Assembly: GCF_023330685.1 (NCBI RefSeq)
Contig: NZ_CP097128.1
Coordinates: forward strand, 248,001-312,000
DNA from: Conexibacter sp. DBS9H8
GTDB lineage: Bacteria > Actinomycetota > Thermoleophilia > Solirubrobacterales > Solirubrobacteraceae
Length of the DNA stretch: 64,000 bases
Direction: 5' to 3'
Position numbers and translations under genes: made by a program. Below the pieces are notes generated by a model. It was not told the origin of the DNA and ran no database searches. It was given only the letters and a program-made list of their open reading frames with translations. Within the stretch, counting starts at the first letter, position 1, and every line of letters starts with the position of its first letter. Positions 1-8,043 of the stretch are shown here, piece by piece.

Positions 1-1471
1 TGGCGTAGGGGTTCTCCGAGTCGTGAACCTCCTCGTGGTACACGCTCTCGACGTTGACCGACCAGATGTCGTGGTCGGTTCCCCGCAGGATGTTCTCGAC
101 CGCCCGCATCGCCGTCAGCATCGAGTGGTCGGAGTTGTTGTAGCGGTGGAGGCCGTTGCGCCCGACCTGGGTGAGGTTCTTGAGGTCCGAGTCGAGCCAG
201 TTGCGGATCGTCCGGACCCGCTCGGCGTAGAGCTCGTCGTAGATCGGATAGGCCTTGTGCACCCGTTCGACAAAGCCGAACTTGACGTCGGCGGCCCGGG
301 CGAGGTGGAGCTTCTCGATCTCCTCCGCGGCCATCGCCACGAGCTTCTCGTCCTCGGTGTTCCAGAGTTCATCGCCCTCGAAACAGAAGTACTCCATCCC
401 GACGGAGGCGTCGGTGGAGCCCTCTGGGACCATGTACGGGCTCCAGGATTTGAAGTTCTGGATGCGCAGCACCTGGACCCCCGGCTGGTGGATGTAGATC
501 CAGTTGTCGGGGAAGAGATCGTGGCCGCTGATCACCAGCAGCACCGTGAGGAACTCGCGGTAGCGGAGACCGCGGGCGGCGTCTCGTACCTCGACCGGCG
601 CCTCCGGCTCGGCGATGCCGACGGTCGTGCGCAGGGGCAGAGAGGAGATCACGTGGCTCGGGGTGAGCGTCTCACCACCGGCGACGACCTCGGTGATGCG
701 CTGATTCTCGATCTTCAGCTTGGTCACCGGGGCGTTGAGGCGGATCTCGCCGCCCTGGGAGGTGATCGCCTCGGCCATCAGCTCCCACATCTGGCCGGGT
801 CCGTACTTGGGATAGTTGAACTCGGAGATGAGCGACTTGATCTTGTTGCCCTTGTTGCCGAAGAACGCGGCCTTGGCGGCAGCGAAGAAGGACAGGCCCT
901 TGATCCGCTGAGCCGCCCATTCGGCGCGGATCTCGGTCGCCTTCACCCCCCACAGCTTCTCCGTGTAGGTCTTGAAGAAGTGGTTGTAGAGGCGTCGCCC
1001 GAACCGGTTGGAGACCCACTCCTCAAAGGTGTCCTCGCTGCCCTTGGGCTTGAGCATCGCCCACAGGTAGGAGAGCATGCACAGCGTCAGCTCCCACAGG
1101 CCGAGCTTGCGGATCACGTCCATTCCCTCAAGCGGATACTCGAGGAACTTGTCGTTCCAGTAGATCCGGGATTGACGCGGCCGCTTGAGGAATTCGGCGC
1201 CGACGATCTCATGCCAGAGGTCGTCGACCTCCTGGACCTTGGTGAAGAAGCGGTGGCCGCCGAGGTCGAAGCGGAACCCTTCCTTGACCGTGGTGCGGGC
1301 GATTCCGCCGAGCTGGCCGGTCGATTCGAGCACGATCACCGGCTTGCCCGCCTTGACCAGCTGGTAGGCGGCAGTCAGCCCGGCCGGACCGCCCCCGAGG
1401 ACGACCACGGGCCGGTCAGAGGAGATGTCGGCTCCGCCGGGGACGGACGGAACCATCTGGGTGTCAGGCAT
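1..1471 (-). CDS. FAD-dependent oxidoreductase of the UDP-galactopyranose mutase/protoporphyrinogen oxidase-like group (3' end outside window)
   Basis: Translated by hand from the ATG at 1471; about 490 codons are visible with no stop, so the C-terminus lies beyond position 1. Near the N-terminus is a dinucleotide-binding loop, VVVLGGGPAGLTAAY, followed by an acidic residue at the end of the second strand (VIVLES) and a GGxxR-type motif (LGGIAR), as in flavin amine-oxidase-like proteins. The sequence GGHRFFTK resembles enzymes annotated as UDP-galactopyranose mutase-like or protoporphyrinogen oxidase-like. It starts 7 bases after the glycosyltransferase stop, so it is the last visible gene of the surface-glycan operon. 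A role in modifying a nucleotide sugar or lipid-linked glycan is inferred from context; the substrate is unknown. Confidence 0.75.
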   Translation of the reverse strand, partial: MPDTQMVPSVPGGADISSDRPVVVLGGGPAGLTAAYQLVKAGKPVIVLESTGQLGGIARTTVKEGFRFDLGGHRFFTKVQEVDDLWHEIVGAEFLKRPRQSRIYWNDKFLEYPLEGMDVIRKLGLWELTLCMLSYLWAMLKPKGSEDTFEEWVSNRFGRRLYNHFFKTYTEKLWGVKATEIRAEWAAQRIKGLSFFAAAKAAFFGNKGNKIKSLISEFNYPKYGPGQMWELMAEAITSQGGEIRLNAPVTKLKIENQRITEVVAGGETLTPSHVISSLPLRTTVGIAEPEAPVEVRDAARGLRYREFLTVLLVISGHDLFPDNWIYIHQPGVQVLRIQNFKSWSPYMVPEGSTDASVGMEYFCFEGDELWNTEDEKLVAMAAEEIEKLHLARAADVKFGFVERVHKAYPIYDELYAERVRTIRNWLDSDLKNLTQVGRNGLHRYNNSDHSMLTAMRAVENILRGTDHDIWSVNVESVYHEEVHDSENPYA

Positions 1472-1477
1472 GAAGTG

Positions 1478-3103
1478 TCAGACCTTCTTGTAGAGGACGG
1501 CGCTGTCGGCCACGCAGCAGGCGCCGAAGTAGTTGTGGGGGGCCCACTTTCCGGGTTCCTGCACCAGCTGCTTGTCGGAGGCGATGATCTCACCCCACTG
1601 CGCCGAGCGCAGCCTGACCAGCTCGGTCCAGGGTGCCTTCCAGTTGAGGGCACCTTCGGTCATCGGCCTGATGAACAGAACCTGCTGACCGGGTTTGAGG
1701 GCATTGAGGATAGGCGGTAGGACCTTCCACGGGTTCGCGGCGCGGTAGCGCTCGATCGCGTTGATCCAGTCCATGTAGGTCGGCTGGCGGTCGATCCCCT
1801 GCATCGTGTTGGCGAACACGAGGCTGTTATGCCCGTCCGGTAGGTAGTAGTAGGCGAGCGGTGTCTGTTCGGGCTGGCCGACGATCACGAGGTCTCCCTT
1901 GTGGAGATCGGGCCCGAGCTCCCCGGCGACGTCCTGCATGTCGGACTTGTACTGCGGCGTGAACGACGCCGGATTGGCGAGAAAGATCACCACGAGCAGC
2001 AGAGAGATCGCCCCGAGGACACCGGCTCGGGACAGCCCCATCGCTCCGAGGATGAGCAGCGGCGCGACGATCGGGGCGAAGTACCGCGGCACCCACGCCG
2101 GCGTGATCTGGGAGGCGATCCAGGCGAGCCCGAGCGTGATGATGACGAGCGAGAAGAACATCCACATGATCCGGGCCGTGGGCGTGTTGCGGCCCTTGCG
2201 GACGAACAGGTCGGCGAGACCCACCCCTCCGCAGAGGACGAGCGCCGCGGTCGCCGAATCGGCGCCGATCAGGTTCTGAGAGAGCTGAACGGGCGCGCCG
2301 AACCGCGGAGAGGAGTCCCACGGGGCGCCGGTGTGGGTGCTCTGGAAGATGAAGGTCGGCAGCCACGGCAGGAACAGCACCGCGACGGCGACATAGGCCA
2401 TCAGGGCGTCCTTGACGAGCCCGGTGCGCTCCTCCGCGGGCGTCAGCCGCCACAGGATCGCGAGCGAGATGAAGCTCCCGGCACCGTAGAAGAGACCCCA
2501 CGCGTGGGTGTAGAGCATCAGCGCCTGAGCGACGGCGAACAGGATCACGTACTTGCGCCGACGCTGCACGAATCCGGCGATGAACCCGATCGTCGCAAAC
2601 AGCCCGAGGAACGCCATCATCGAGTACATCCGGGTTTCCTGGCTGTACTGGGTGAGGAACGCGTTGAAGGCGAACAGCACCGCGGCCATCATCGCCATCC
2701 GCTTGTTCTTGAAGATCGTCCACACGCCCCAGTAGGAGATCGGGACACAGGAGATCCCGAACACCGCCGACAGGGTGTGGGTGGCGGTCTCTCCGTCGCC
2801 GAGCATGCCCATCCACAGGTGCAGCAGCATGTAGTAGAGCGGCGGGGACCCGTCGTAGCGGAGGATCCCCGGAATCGCCGTGAGCGGGTGCGAGGCGATC
2901 CCGACCGCAAGCGCCTCATCCATCCAGAACTGGCCGTTGAGGTAACGGGTGCGCATGAACGCGGACAGCGCGGTGAGCAGGACGAGGAAGGCGGTGACCC
3001 GCAGCCACTCAGGCCAGCGCTGGAGCCATCCGGGCATCCACAGCTTGAATTCGCGGACGATCCGGGTCGGTTGTTCGGCGGGTGTGGAGGAAGTTGCGCT
3101 CAT
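1478..3103 (-). CDS. GT39-like membrane glycosyltransferase
   Basis: 541 aa from the ATG at 3103 (MSATSST). The open frame extends further upstream but overlaps the preceding gene, so that part is not used. About ten hydrophobic segments follow a short cytoplasmic N-terminus. The first extracytoplasmic loop has the WMDEA motif typical of GT39/ArnT/PMT-type glycosyltransferases that use polyprenyl-phosphate sugars, and it is followed by DGSPPLYY. The soluble C-terminal part is probably extracytoplasmic. It lies between a polytopic membrane protein and the FAD oxidoreductase in one operon. Transfer of a sugar from a lipid-phosphate donor to a surface polymer is the family-based inference; donor and acceptor are unknown. 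Confidence 0.75.
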   Translation of the reverse strand: MSATSSTPAEQPTRIVREFKLWMPGWLQRWPEWLRVTAFLVLLTALSAFMRTRYLNGQFWMDEALAVGIASHPLTAIPGILRYDGSPPLYYMLLHLWMGMLGDGETATHTLSAVFGISCVPISYWGVWTIFKNKRMAMMAAVLFAFNAFLTQYSQETRMYSMMAFLGLFATIGFIAGFVQRRRKYVILFAVAQALMLYTHAWGLFYGAGSFISLAILWRLTPAEERTGLVKDALMAYVAVAVLFLPWLPTFIFQSTHTGAPWDSSPRFGAPVQLSQNLIGADSATAALVLCGGVGLADLFVRKGRNTPTARIMWMFFSLVIITLGLAWIASQITPAWVPRYFAPIVAPLLILGAMGLSRAGVLGAISLLLVVIFLANPASFTPQYKSDMQDVAGELGPDLHKGDLVIVGQPEQTPLAYYYLPDGHNSLVFANTMQGIDRQPTYMDWINAIERYRAANPWKVLPPILNALKPGQQVLFIRPMTEGALNWKAPWTELVRLRSAQWGEIIASDKQLVQEPGKWAPHNYFGACCVADSAVLYKKV

Positions 3104-3144
3104 GTCTCGGGGGCGGTGGAGGTGGACGGTTGGGCCGGCGCGGC

Positions 3145-4899
3145 TCAGCTTGCGGTCGGGGCCTTCTGATCGTTGGGCTGAGGCGCGCAGTCCTCGAAGA
3201 AGCGGATCTCCTTGGTGGTGATGATTCTGTAGTGGGCGCCCTGGCGTTCCCAGCCGTTGATCGTCTGCCAGAGCGGGAGCAGGGCGGCACTGCCGGTATC
3301 CCGGTCCTGCAGGATGACGTTGGGCCACGGCGCGTTGCGCGGCAGGGAGATGCCGGTGCTCGTCGTCTCAGGCGGTGCCTCGATCTCGTCGATCCGCTCG
3401 CCCATGTAGTACGCGAGCATCGGCACCTGGAATCCCTCAACCATGATGTGCCCCGCACCGCAGTTCTGCAGCCCCTTGGGACCGCCGTGGATGCGGATGA
3501 GGTAGCGGACGTTCTGGCGCAGAGTTGCCTGATAGACGAGGGAGCGGTGGAACGCCGGCAGGTTGATGTAGTTGGACCCGACCCAGTTGGGGAACAATGC
3601 GAAGAACGCGGTGAGCACGGCGGTTCCGAGGGCGAGCCGCGCCGCGACCCCGAGACGCTCACGTTCGGCGGGCACCCACCGCTGGGGGAGCGTCGCGAGA
3701 ACGACGGCGCAGGCGGCGAAGCAGAATCCGCCCGCGAGGTTGAGGAACGGCAGCCCGACCGTGAGGTAGCGGCTGTTGCCGGAGAAGCCCGCCTGGGTCT
3801 CCAGTGCGATCAACGCCCACCAGGCGTAGCCGAACAGGCCGGAGATGACGGCGACACCAAGGGCGCGCCGTTGCAGGGGGGTGAGCCGGATCCGCGGCTC
3901 GGGGCGGCTTCGGGTCCGCCGGAGATAGAGGGCGAGCCCGAGTCCGCCGAGGATGAGCACGGCGGCGGCGATCTTCACCCGGAAGATCGACAACGTCCAT
4001 GCGGCGGTGATCTCCGAACAGAACGGGCAGGACTTCAACGCGTTGGAGTTCGGCCGGACGTGGGTGGCGCGCGTGACGCCGGAGAAGAACGATCCCCCGC
4101 CCCACTTCTGGGGGACGAACCAGAGCACGAGGCAGAGCACGGCGAGCGAGACAACGAGCGCCCGCGAGCCGGGGTCCTTCCACATCAACCACAAGCCGTA
4201 GGGACCCCAGAACGCCCAGATCTCCGGACGGTCGAGGGCCGCGACGAAGCCACAGACGAAGGCCTGGCGATAGCGGCCGTCGATGTGGCGCTCGAGGCCG
4301 ATGACGAGGAACGCCGCAGCGAGGGCCTCCGAGTAGCCGAGGGCGGCGTCGGAGATCCAGCCGCTGCCGAGAGCGACGGTGAGCATCGCGATGAGCGCCG
4401 CAAGAGTCGCGGGCCCGCCCGCTCCGACGCGCTCGATCCAGCGCGCTCCGCGGAAACGGGGCGGCCGCTGCTCGGCGGTGAGCCACAGGGTGACCCGGGC
4501 GGTGAGCTTGCCGGTCATCAGCACCATGACGACGAAGCCCGCCCGGGAGATGACCACCCAGATGAACGGCTGCGCCTTGCCGAACAGCGCGAGCACGGTC
4601 GTGAACAGCACCGGCAGCGGCTTCCAGCTCGCTCCCCCCTGGGTGTGCAACGAGCCGTGAAGGATCTCCCGCCCCCAGACGAGCCAGTTCCACGGGTCAT
4701 AGCTCGGGGTCCACGGCACGATCATCGTGATCGCCCCGACCACAAGCCCGATCACGATCATCACCCCGTAGACGGTCCAGTTCCCCGCTCCCAGCAGGCC
4801 GCCGACAACGCCGTCGTCGGCAGGGGCGGCGCCGCGCAGAGCCGGGCCGGGGGACGGCACGGTCACGGCAGGATGGTCGGATGTGGAGGACAGGGACAC
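3145..4899 (-). CDS. Large polytopic membrane protein, probable glycosyltransferase-like
   Basis: 584 aa. A first hydrophobic segment near residues 45-65 is followed by a loop containing YDPWNWLVWGREI, a layout reminiscent of membrane GT-C enzymes where an acidic residue follows the first helix. About nine or ten further hydrophobic segments and a soluble C-terminal domain of about 150 residues follow. I do not recognise a specific family; such proteins recur next to GT39 enzymes in Thermoleophilia-type genomes. It starts 20 bases after the lipoprotein stop and ends 42 bases before the GT39 gene, consistent with one operon. A role in surface-glycan assembly is inferred from neighbours. Confidence 0.6.
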   Translation of the reverse strand: MSLSSTSDHPAVTVPSPGPALRGAAPADDGVVGGLLGAGNWTVYGVMIVIGLVVGAITMIVPWTPSYDPWNWLVWGREILHGSLHTQGGASWKPLPVLFTTVLALFGKAQPFIWVVISRAGFVVMVLMTGKLTARVTLWLTAEQRPPRFRGARWIERVGAGGPATLAALIAMLTVALGSGWISDAALGYSEALAAAFLVIGLERHIDGRYRQAFVCGFVAALDRPEIWAFWGPYGLWLMWKDPGSRALVVSLAVLCLVLWFVPQKWGGGSFFSGVTRATHVRPNSNALKSCPFCSEITAAWTLSIFRVKIAAAVLILGGLGLALYLRRTRSRPEPRIRLTPLQRRALGVAVISGLFGYAWWALIALETQAGFSGNSRYLTVGLPFLNLAGGFCFAACAVVLATLPQRWVPAERERLGVAARLALGTAVLTAFFALFPNWVGSNYINLPAFHRSLVYQATLRQNVRYLIRIHGGPKGLQNCGAGHIMVEGFQVPMLAYYMGERIDEIEAPPETTSTGISLPRNAPWPNVILQDRDTGSAALLPLWQTINGWERQGAHYRIITTKEIRFFEDCAPQPNDQKAPTAS

Positions 4900-4918
4900 G
4901 AAAAAGCCGGCGGCCGCG

Positions 4919-5338
4919 TCAGCCCTTGACGCCGATGGCGACGCAGGTTTCGACCGTCTTCATGAGGGCGTCACTGCTGCGGTGGGGATAGACGAGGGCC
5001 GATCCGATCACCTCGGCCGACTCCACTTCACCCTTCATCTGGTCGCCCTCGGCGATCCCGGGAGTCGGCTCGAAGACCACGGTCGGACCGTAGGGGACGC
5101 TGTTGATCTGGAGGGAGCGCAACTGGCCCGGTCCGGTGAGGAATTCGGTGACCTTGAATCCTGCCTGGTGCAGGCAGTTGAGGTATGGCTCCCGCGGGTC
5201 GTTGACATAGCTGTGATTTCCGGGGTAACGGTCAAGATGGACCGTACCGGCCACAGGCTTGGCCTGGATTCCACAGGCGCTCACGAACAACGCCACCGCG
5301 ATCAGCCCGCAGGTCACGGCGAGCTTTGCGAAGGACAT
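4919..5338 (-). CDS. Small predicted lipoprotein
   Basis: 139 aa. The N-terminus is a short basic start, a hydrophobic stretch and a lipobox (VSAC, with Cys near residue 22), so it should be a lipid-anchored extracytoplasmic protein. The mature part has two further cysteines (NCLHQAG and TCVAIG) that could form a disulfide. No known domain was recognised. The hexamer TACGCT lies at 5349-5354 on the minus strand, 10 bases before the ATG, suggesting a leaderless promoter for the operon that continues through the two membrane proteins and the FAD oxidoreductase. Function unknown. Confidence 0.7.
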   Translation of the reverse strand: MSFAKLAVTCGLIAVALFVSACGIQAKPVAGTVHLDRYPGNHSYVNDPREPYLNCLHQAGFKVTEFLTGPGQLRSLQINSVPYGPTVVFEPTPGIAEGDQMKGEVESAEVIGSALVYPHRSSDALMKTVETCVAIGVKG

Positions 5339-5466
5339 ATGGCTGGACAGCGTAGAGGATGGGCGCCCGGGGAGGCGTGGGAATACGGTTAGGGGACGAC
5401 GAACGGTGGCCTAACCCCGCCGCCGCTACCGGTTTTCGCCGCCGGGCCCCTACGCTTGCCAGCACC

Positions 5467-7008
5467 GTGCTCGTCCTCAGCGTCGTCACCGGCTCACCGC
5501 TCAAGCTCGGGGTCATCCTGCTCGCTCTGCTCGCGGGCGCGGTCCTGGTCCTCCAGGGGGACCGTCGACGGGCGGGCGCGATGCTCCTGGCGCTCGTGTT
5601 CGCCCCCGCGCTGCTGCTCGGGGACATCTGGGGCTCGCCGCAGCTCGATGTCGTCCGCCGCCACCCGCTCGTAGCGGTCGCAGCAGCCCTGATCGGACTG
5701 CTCGCGGTGATCGCCGTCGCGGTGCTCCTCGCCCGCCACCGGCAGTGGATCGCTCCGCTCGCGCTGGCCGCCCTCCCCTTTCGCGTGCCGATCTCGGTGT
5801 CGGGCGCCACCTACAACCTGCTCGTCCCGCTCTACTTCGTCGTCGCCGCCGCCGCGCTGTCCTGGCTCGTGCCCATCCTGGCCCACCCGGAGCGGGCCGG
5901 CCGACGGCGGCCCGCCCACCGGTTCGAGTGGCTGCTCGCTCTGACCGTCGTCCTCTACGCGATCCAGGCGTGGTATTCGGCCCACTTCGGCACCCTCGAT
6001 GGGTTCGCCGCCGCCCTGCGGAACCTCACCTTCTTCTACGTCCCCTTCGCGATGCTGGCCGCACTTCTGCGCGACCTCGACTGGGGCGAGGCGCTCGTTC
6101 GCCGCTGCCTGATCGTCCTCGGTGCCCTCGCGCTGATCTTCTCCGCCGTCGGCTTCTGGGAGGAGGCCACGGGAACCGTGCTGCTCAACCCCAAGCTCAT
6201 CGCCGCCAACCAGGTGCACCCGTACTTCACCGTCAACTCGGTCTTCTTCGACCCCGACATCTTCGGTCGGTTCCTCGCGATCGTGATGATCCTCGGCGCC
6301 GCGGTGCTCATCTATCGCCGCCGTCCCGCCGAGGTCCTCACCAGCGCCGTCGTCCTCGCGATTCTCTGGGGCTGCCTCGTCCTCACGCTGTCGCGCTCGA
6401 GCCTCGGGGCGCTGCTCGTCGGGATGGCGGTGCTCGCCGCGTTCCGCTGGAACGCAACGCGCCTCGTCGTCGGAGCCTTCGCCGTCGCCCTGCTCGTCGG
6501 AGGCATCGCGCTGGCGATCACTCCGAAGACCTTCGGACTCAACCAGGGCCTCAACGGCGCGTCCAGTGGCCGCGCGAGCCTCATCTCCGGCGGAGCTCAG
6601 ATGTTCGCGGCCCGTCCGCTCACCGGCTACGGCTCGGGCGCCTTCGAGGCCGAGTACGCCAAGCGTCACGGCGGCTCCTGCGGCACCGTCTGCGCCTCCC
6701 ACACGATCGCCGTGACGATCGCCGCCGAGCAGGGGCTGATCGGCCTGATCCCCTACATCGCCCTGCTCGTGAGCGCGATCGTCACGCTCTTCCGCGGCGC
6801 ACGGGGTGACCCCGTGCGAGTGGCGATCGCCGCCGCGCTGCTGGCGCTGCTCTTCCACACCCAGCTGTACGCCGACTTCCTCGAGGATCCGACGACGTGG
6901 GTCCTGCTCGCCGTCGGCGGCGCCCTCGCCCACCGCTGGGCGGACACGCGCGAGTCCGACCGGCGCTCCGCCCGCCAGGCCCGGCGCCAGCTCGCGCCGA
7001 CGACCTGA
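5467..7008 (+). CDS. O-antigen ligase / Wzy-type polymerase-like membrane protein
   Basis: 513 aa from the GTG at 5467; the longer frame from 5359 overlaps the opposite promoter region and lacks membrane character. About twelve hydrophobic segments are present, with the large extracytoplasmic loop late in the protein that is typical of the Wzy_C/O-antigen ligase family. Key sequence is SRSSLGALL near the middle, then RASLISGGAQMFAARPLTGYGSGAFE, matching the family's conserved R...P..G.G block, and an SHT motif. TACGCT at 5451-5456 lies 10 bases before the GTG, suggesting leaderless transcription divergent from the lipoprotein operon. Polymerisation or ligation of lipid-linked glycan outside the membrane is the family role; the substrate is unknown. 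Confidence 0.8.
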   Translation: MLVLSVVTGSPLKLGVILLALLAGAVLVLQGDRRRAGAMLLALVFAPALLLGDIWGSPQLDVVRRHPLVAVAAALIGLLAVIAVAVLLARHRQWIAPLALAALPFRVPISVSGATYNLLVPLYFVVAAAALSWLVPILAHPERAGRRRPAHRFEWLLALTVVLYAIQAWYSAHFGTLDGFAAALRNLTFFYVPFAMLAALLRDLDWGEALVRRCLIVLGALALIFSAVGFWEEATGTVLLNPKLIAANQVHPYFTVNSVFFDPDIFGRFLAIVMILGAAVLIYRRRPAEVLTSAVVLAILWGCLVLTLSRSSLGALLVGMAVLAAFRWNATRLVVGAFAVALLVGGIALAITPKTFGLNQGLNGASSGRASLISGGAQMFAARPLTGYGSGAFEAEYAKRHGGSCGTVCASHTIAVTIAAEQGLIGLIPYIALLVSAIVTLFRGARGDPVRVAIAAALLALLFHTQLYADFLEDPTTWVLLAVGGALAHRWADTRESDRRSARQARRQLAPTT

Positions 7009-7104
7009 GGGCTCCTCACGGCCCCCCAGCCCGCCGCCTCCGGTCCGCCCTCCACCCCTGCGCCACCTTCCCCCCGCCGCTGGGGCCGGCCTGTCGCGCC
7101 CGGC

Positions 7105-7635
7105 TCAGGCGGCGGCGCGCAACCGCCTGCGGGCGGCCGTGATCTGCCGTTCGACCGTGCGCTCGGTCGCGCCCGTCTCGAGCGAGATCTCGCGGTAGCC
7201 GAAACCGAGGCCGCGCATCCAGATGATGTGCTGCTGACGGCGCGGCAGATGGGACAGCTGCATCATGCGATCCCGCAGCTCGGCCGCCTCGGCCGGTCCG
7301 GGCACGCGTGAGGCCAGCGGGAGCGGGCGCAGCGGCCGCGGAGTGAGTTGGCGACCGCCCGCAGGTTCAGGCGGCGGGCCTCCGAAGGGGTCGCTCGGGA
7401 GCTCGACCCGCTGACGCGAGAGCAGGGTGAGCGCCTCCCGACGGGCCGTCGTCACCAGCCAGGGCAGCCGCGATTCGGCCCTGACGTGCTCCCCGTGGCG
7501 CAGGAGCGCCTCCCACGCCTGCTGGCAGGCGTCCTCCATCAGGGCATCAGGGGCCTGCAGCCGCCGCCCGAGGATTCGGCGCAGCTGCGGGGCGAGCCGG
7601 GGGTAGAGGTCGGCGATCTCATCGTGTGAGGACAT
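7105..7635 (-). CDS. ECF-type RNA polymerase sigma factor-like protein
   Basis: 176 aa from the ATG at 7635 (MSSHDEIADL); a TTG 33 bases upstream is an alternative start. AGGAG lies about 11 bases before the ATG. Residues ~5-75 fit sigma region 2 (DACQQAWEALLRHGE then LPWLVTTARREAL), and residues ~120-172 fit region 4 with a helix-turn-helix (LPRRQQHIIWMRG, YREISLETGATERTVERQI). A proline-rich linker joins them. It is divergent from the conjugation cassette, and the intergenic gap carries a repeated motif, so it may control that cassette; this is inferred. No anti-sigma gene is adjacent. A sigma-like regulator that only keeps the region 4 DNA-binding function is possible. Confidence 0.7.
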   Translation of the reverse strand: MSSHDEIADLYPRLAPQLRRILGRRLQAPDALMEDACQQAWEALLRHGEHVRAESRLPWLVTTARREALTLLSRQRVELPSDPFGGPPPEPAGGRQLTPRPLRPLPLASRVPGPAEAAELRDRMMQLSHLPRRQQHIIWMRGLGFGYREISLETGATERTVERQITAARRRLRAAA

Positions 7636-7665
7636 AGTGGTGGGCGCTCCTGGCGGTATCGAGAT

Positions 7666-7748
7666 CAATTAGTTGCAATCAACGCTTGCCGAAAGCGAGC
7701 CTACGACCTAGGCTGAATACATGTCAACTAGATTGTTTTGGACTAGAT
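7666..7748. promoter_or_regulatory. Candidate operator repeats between sigma-like gene and conjugation cassette
   Basis: CAACTAATTG occurs on the minus strand (7666-7675) and CAACTAGATTG on the plus strand (7725-7735). A further ACTAGAT copy lies at 7742-7748, 15 bases after the first ACTAGAT at 7727-7733. The copies bracket the divergent promoters, so they are candidate binding sites for a shared regulator. Confidence 0.35.
7686..7714 (+). promoter_or_regulatory. Candidate promoter of the conjugation cassette
   Basis: TTGCCG at 7686-7691 and TAGGCT at 7709-7714 are separated by exactly 17 bases, a canonical -35/-10 arrangement. Transcription would begin near 7721, about 26 bases before the ATG of the VirB2-like gene. 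The surrounding 7660-7745 is clearly more AT-rich than its neighbours. Confidence 0.5.
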
Positions 7749-8043
7749 GGGTCTCGTGATGGTGGTTCTCGGTGTCACCGCCACCCCGGACGCTCGCGCG
7801 CTCCCCGGCAGCAACGTGCTCCAACAGCTCGTCAACGGGGCGGACGCGTGGGCGCTGTCAATCGCGCTCCTCGGGGCGTTCATCGGAGCGGCGATCTGGG
7901 CTGTGGCCTCCCACACCAACAGCCACCATTACGCGGGCCGTGGACGGATGGCCGCCCTCGTCTCCGCCGCGGCGGCACTCATCATCGGCGCCGCTCCCGG
8001 ACTGGTGAACTTCTTCGCGCACCTCGGGGCGACGGCACGATGA
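7747..8043 (+). CDS. VirB2/TrbC-like small membrane protein of the conjugation cassette
   Basis: 98 aa. An in-frame TAG directly precedes the ATG at 7747, which limits the start; GTG 7756 and ATG 7759 are alternatives. A hydrophobic N-terminus (to about residue 18, ending in an ARA site) looks like a signal peptide. Two hydrophobic segments follow (about residues 37-53 and 70-87) separated by a short polar, histidine-containing loop. This size and layout match VirB2/TrbC pilin-like subunits. It overlaps the next gene by 4 bases (ATGA at 8040). The family call rests on size, topology and position, not on strong motifs. Confidence 0.55.
   Translation: MGLVMVVLGVTATPDARALPGSNVLQQLVNGADAWALSIALLGAFIGAAIWAVASHTNSHHYAGRGRMAALVSAAAALIIGAAPGLVNFFAHLGATAR

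Noticed and set aside
23..1720. Long plus-strand frame of 565 codons
   Set aside because: It is antisense to the FAD oxidoreductase, whose minus-strand translation contains clear cofactor motifs; the plus-strand protein is charged and has no domain.
7721..7758. ATG at 7721 close to the -10 box as a leaderless start of the VirB2-like gene
   Set aside because: It opens a frame of only 12 codons that is not in frame with the VirB2-like protein; an in-frame TAG precedes 7747.
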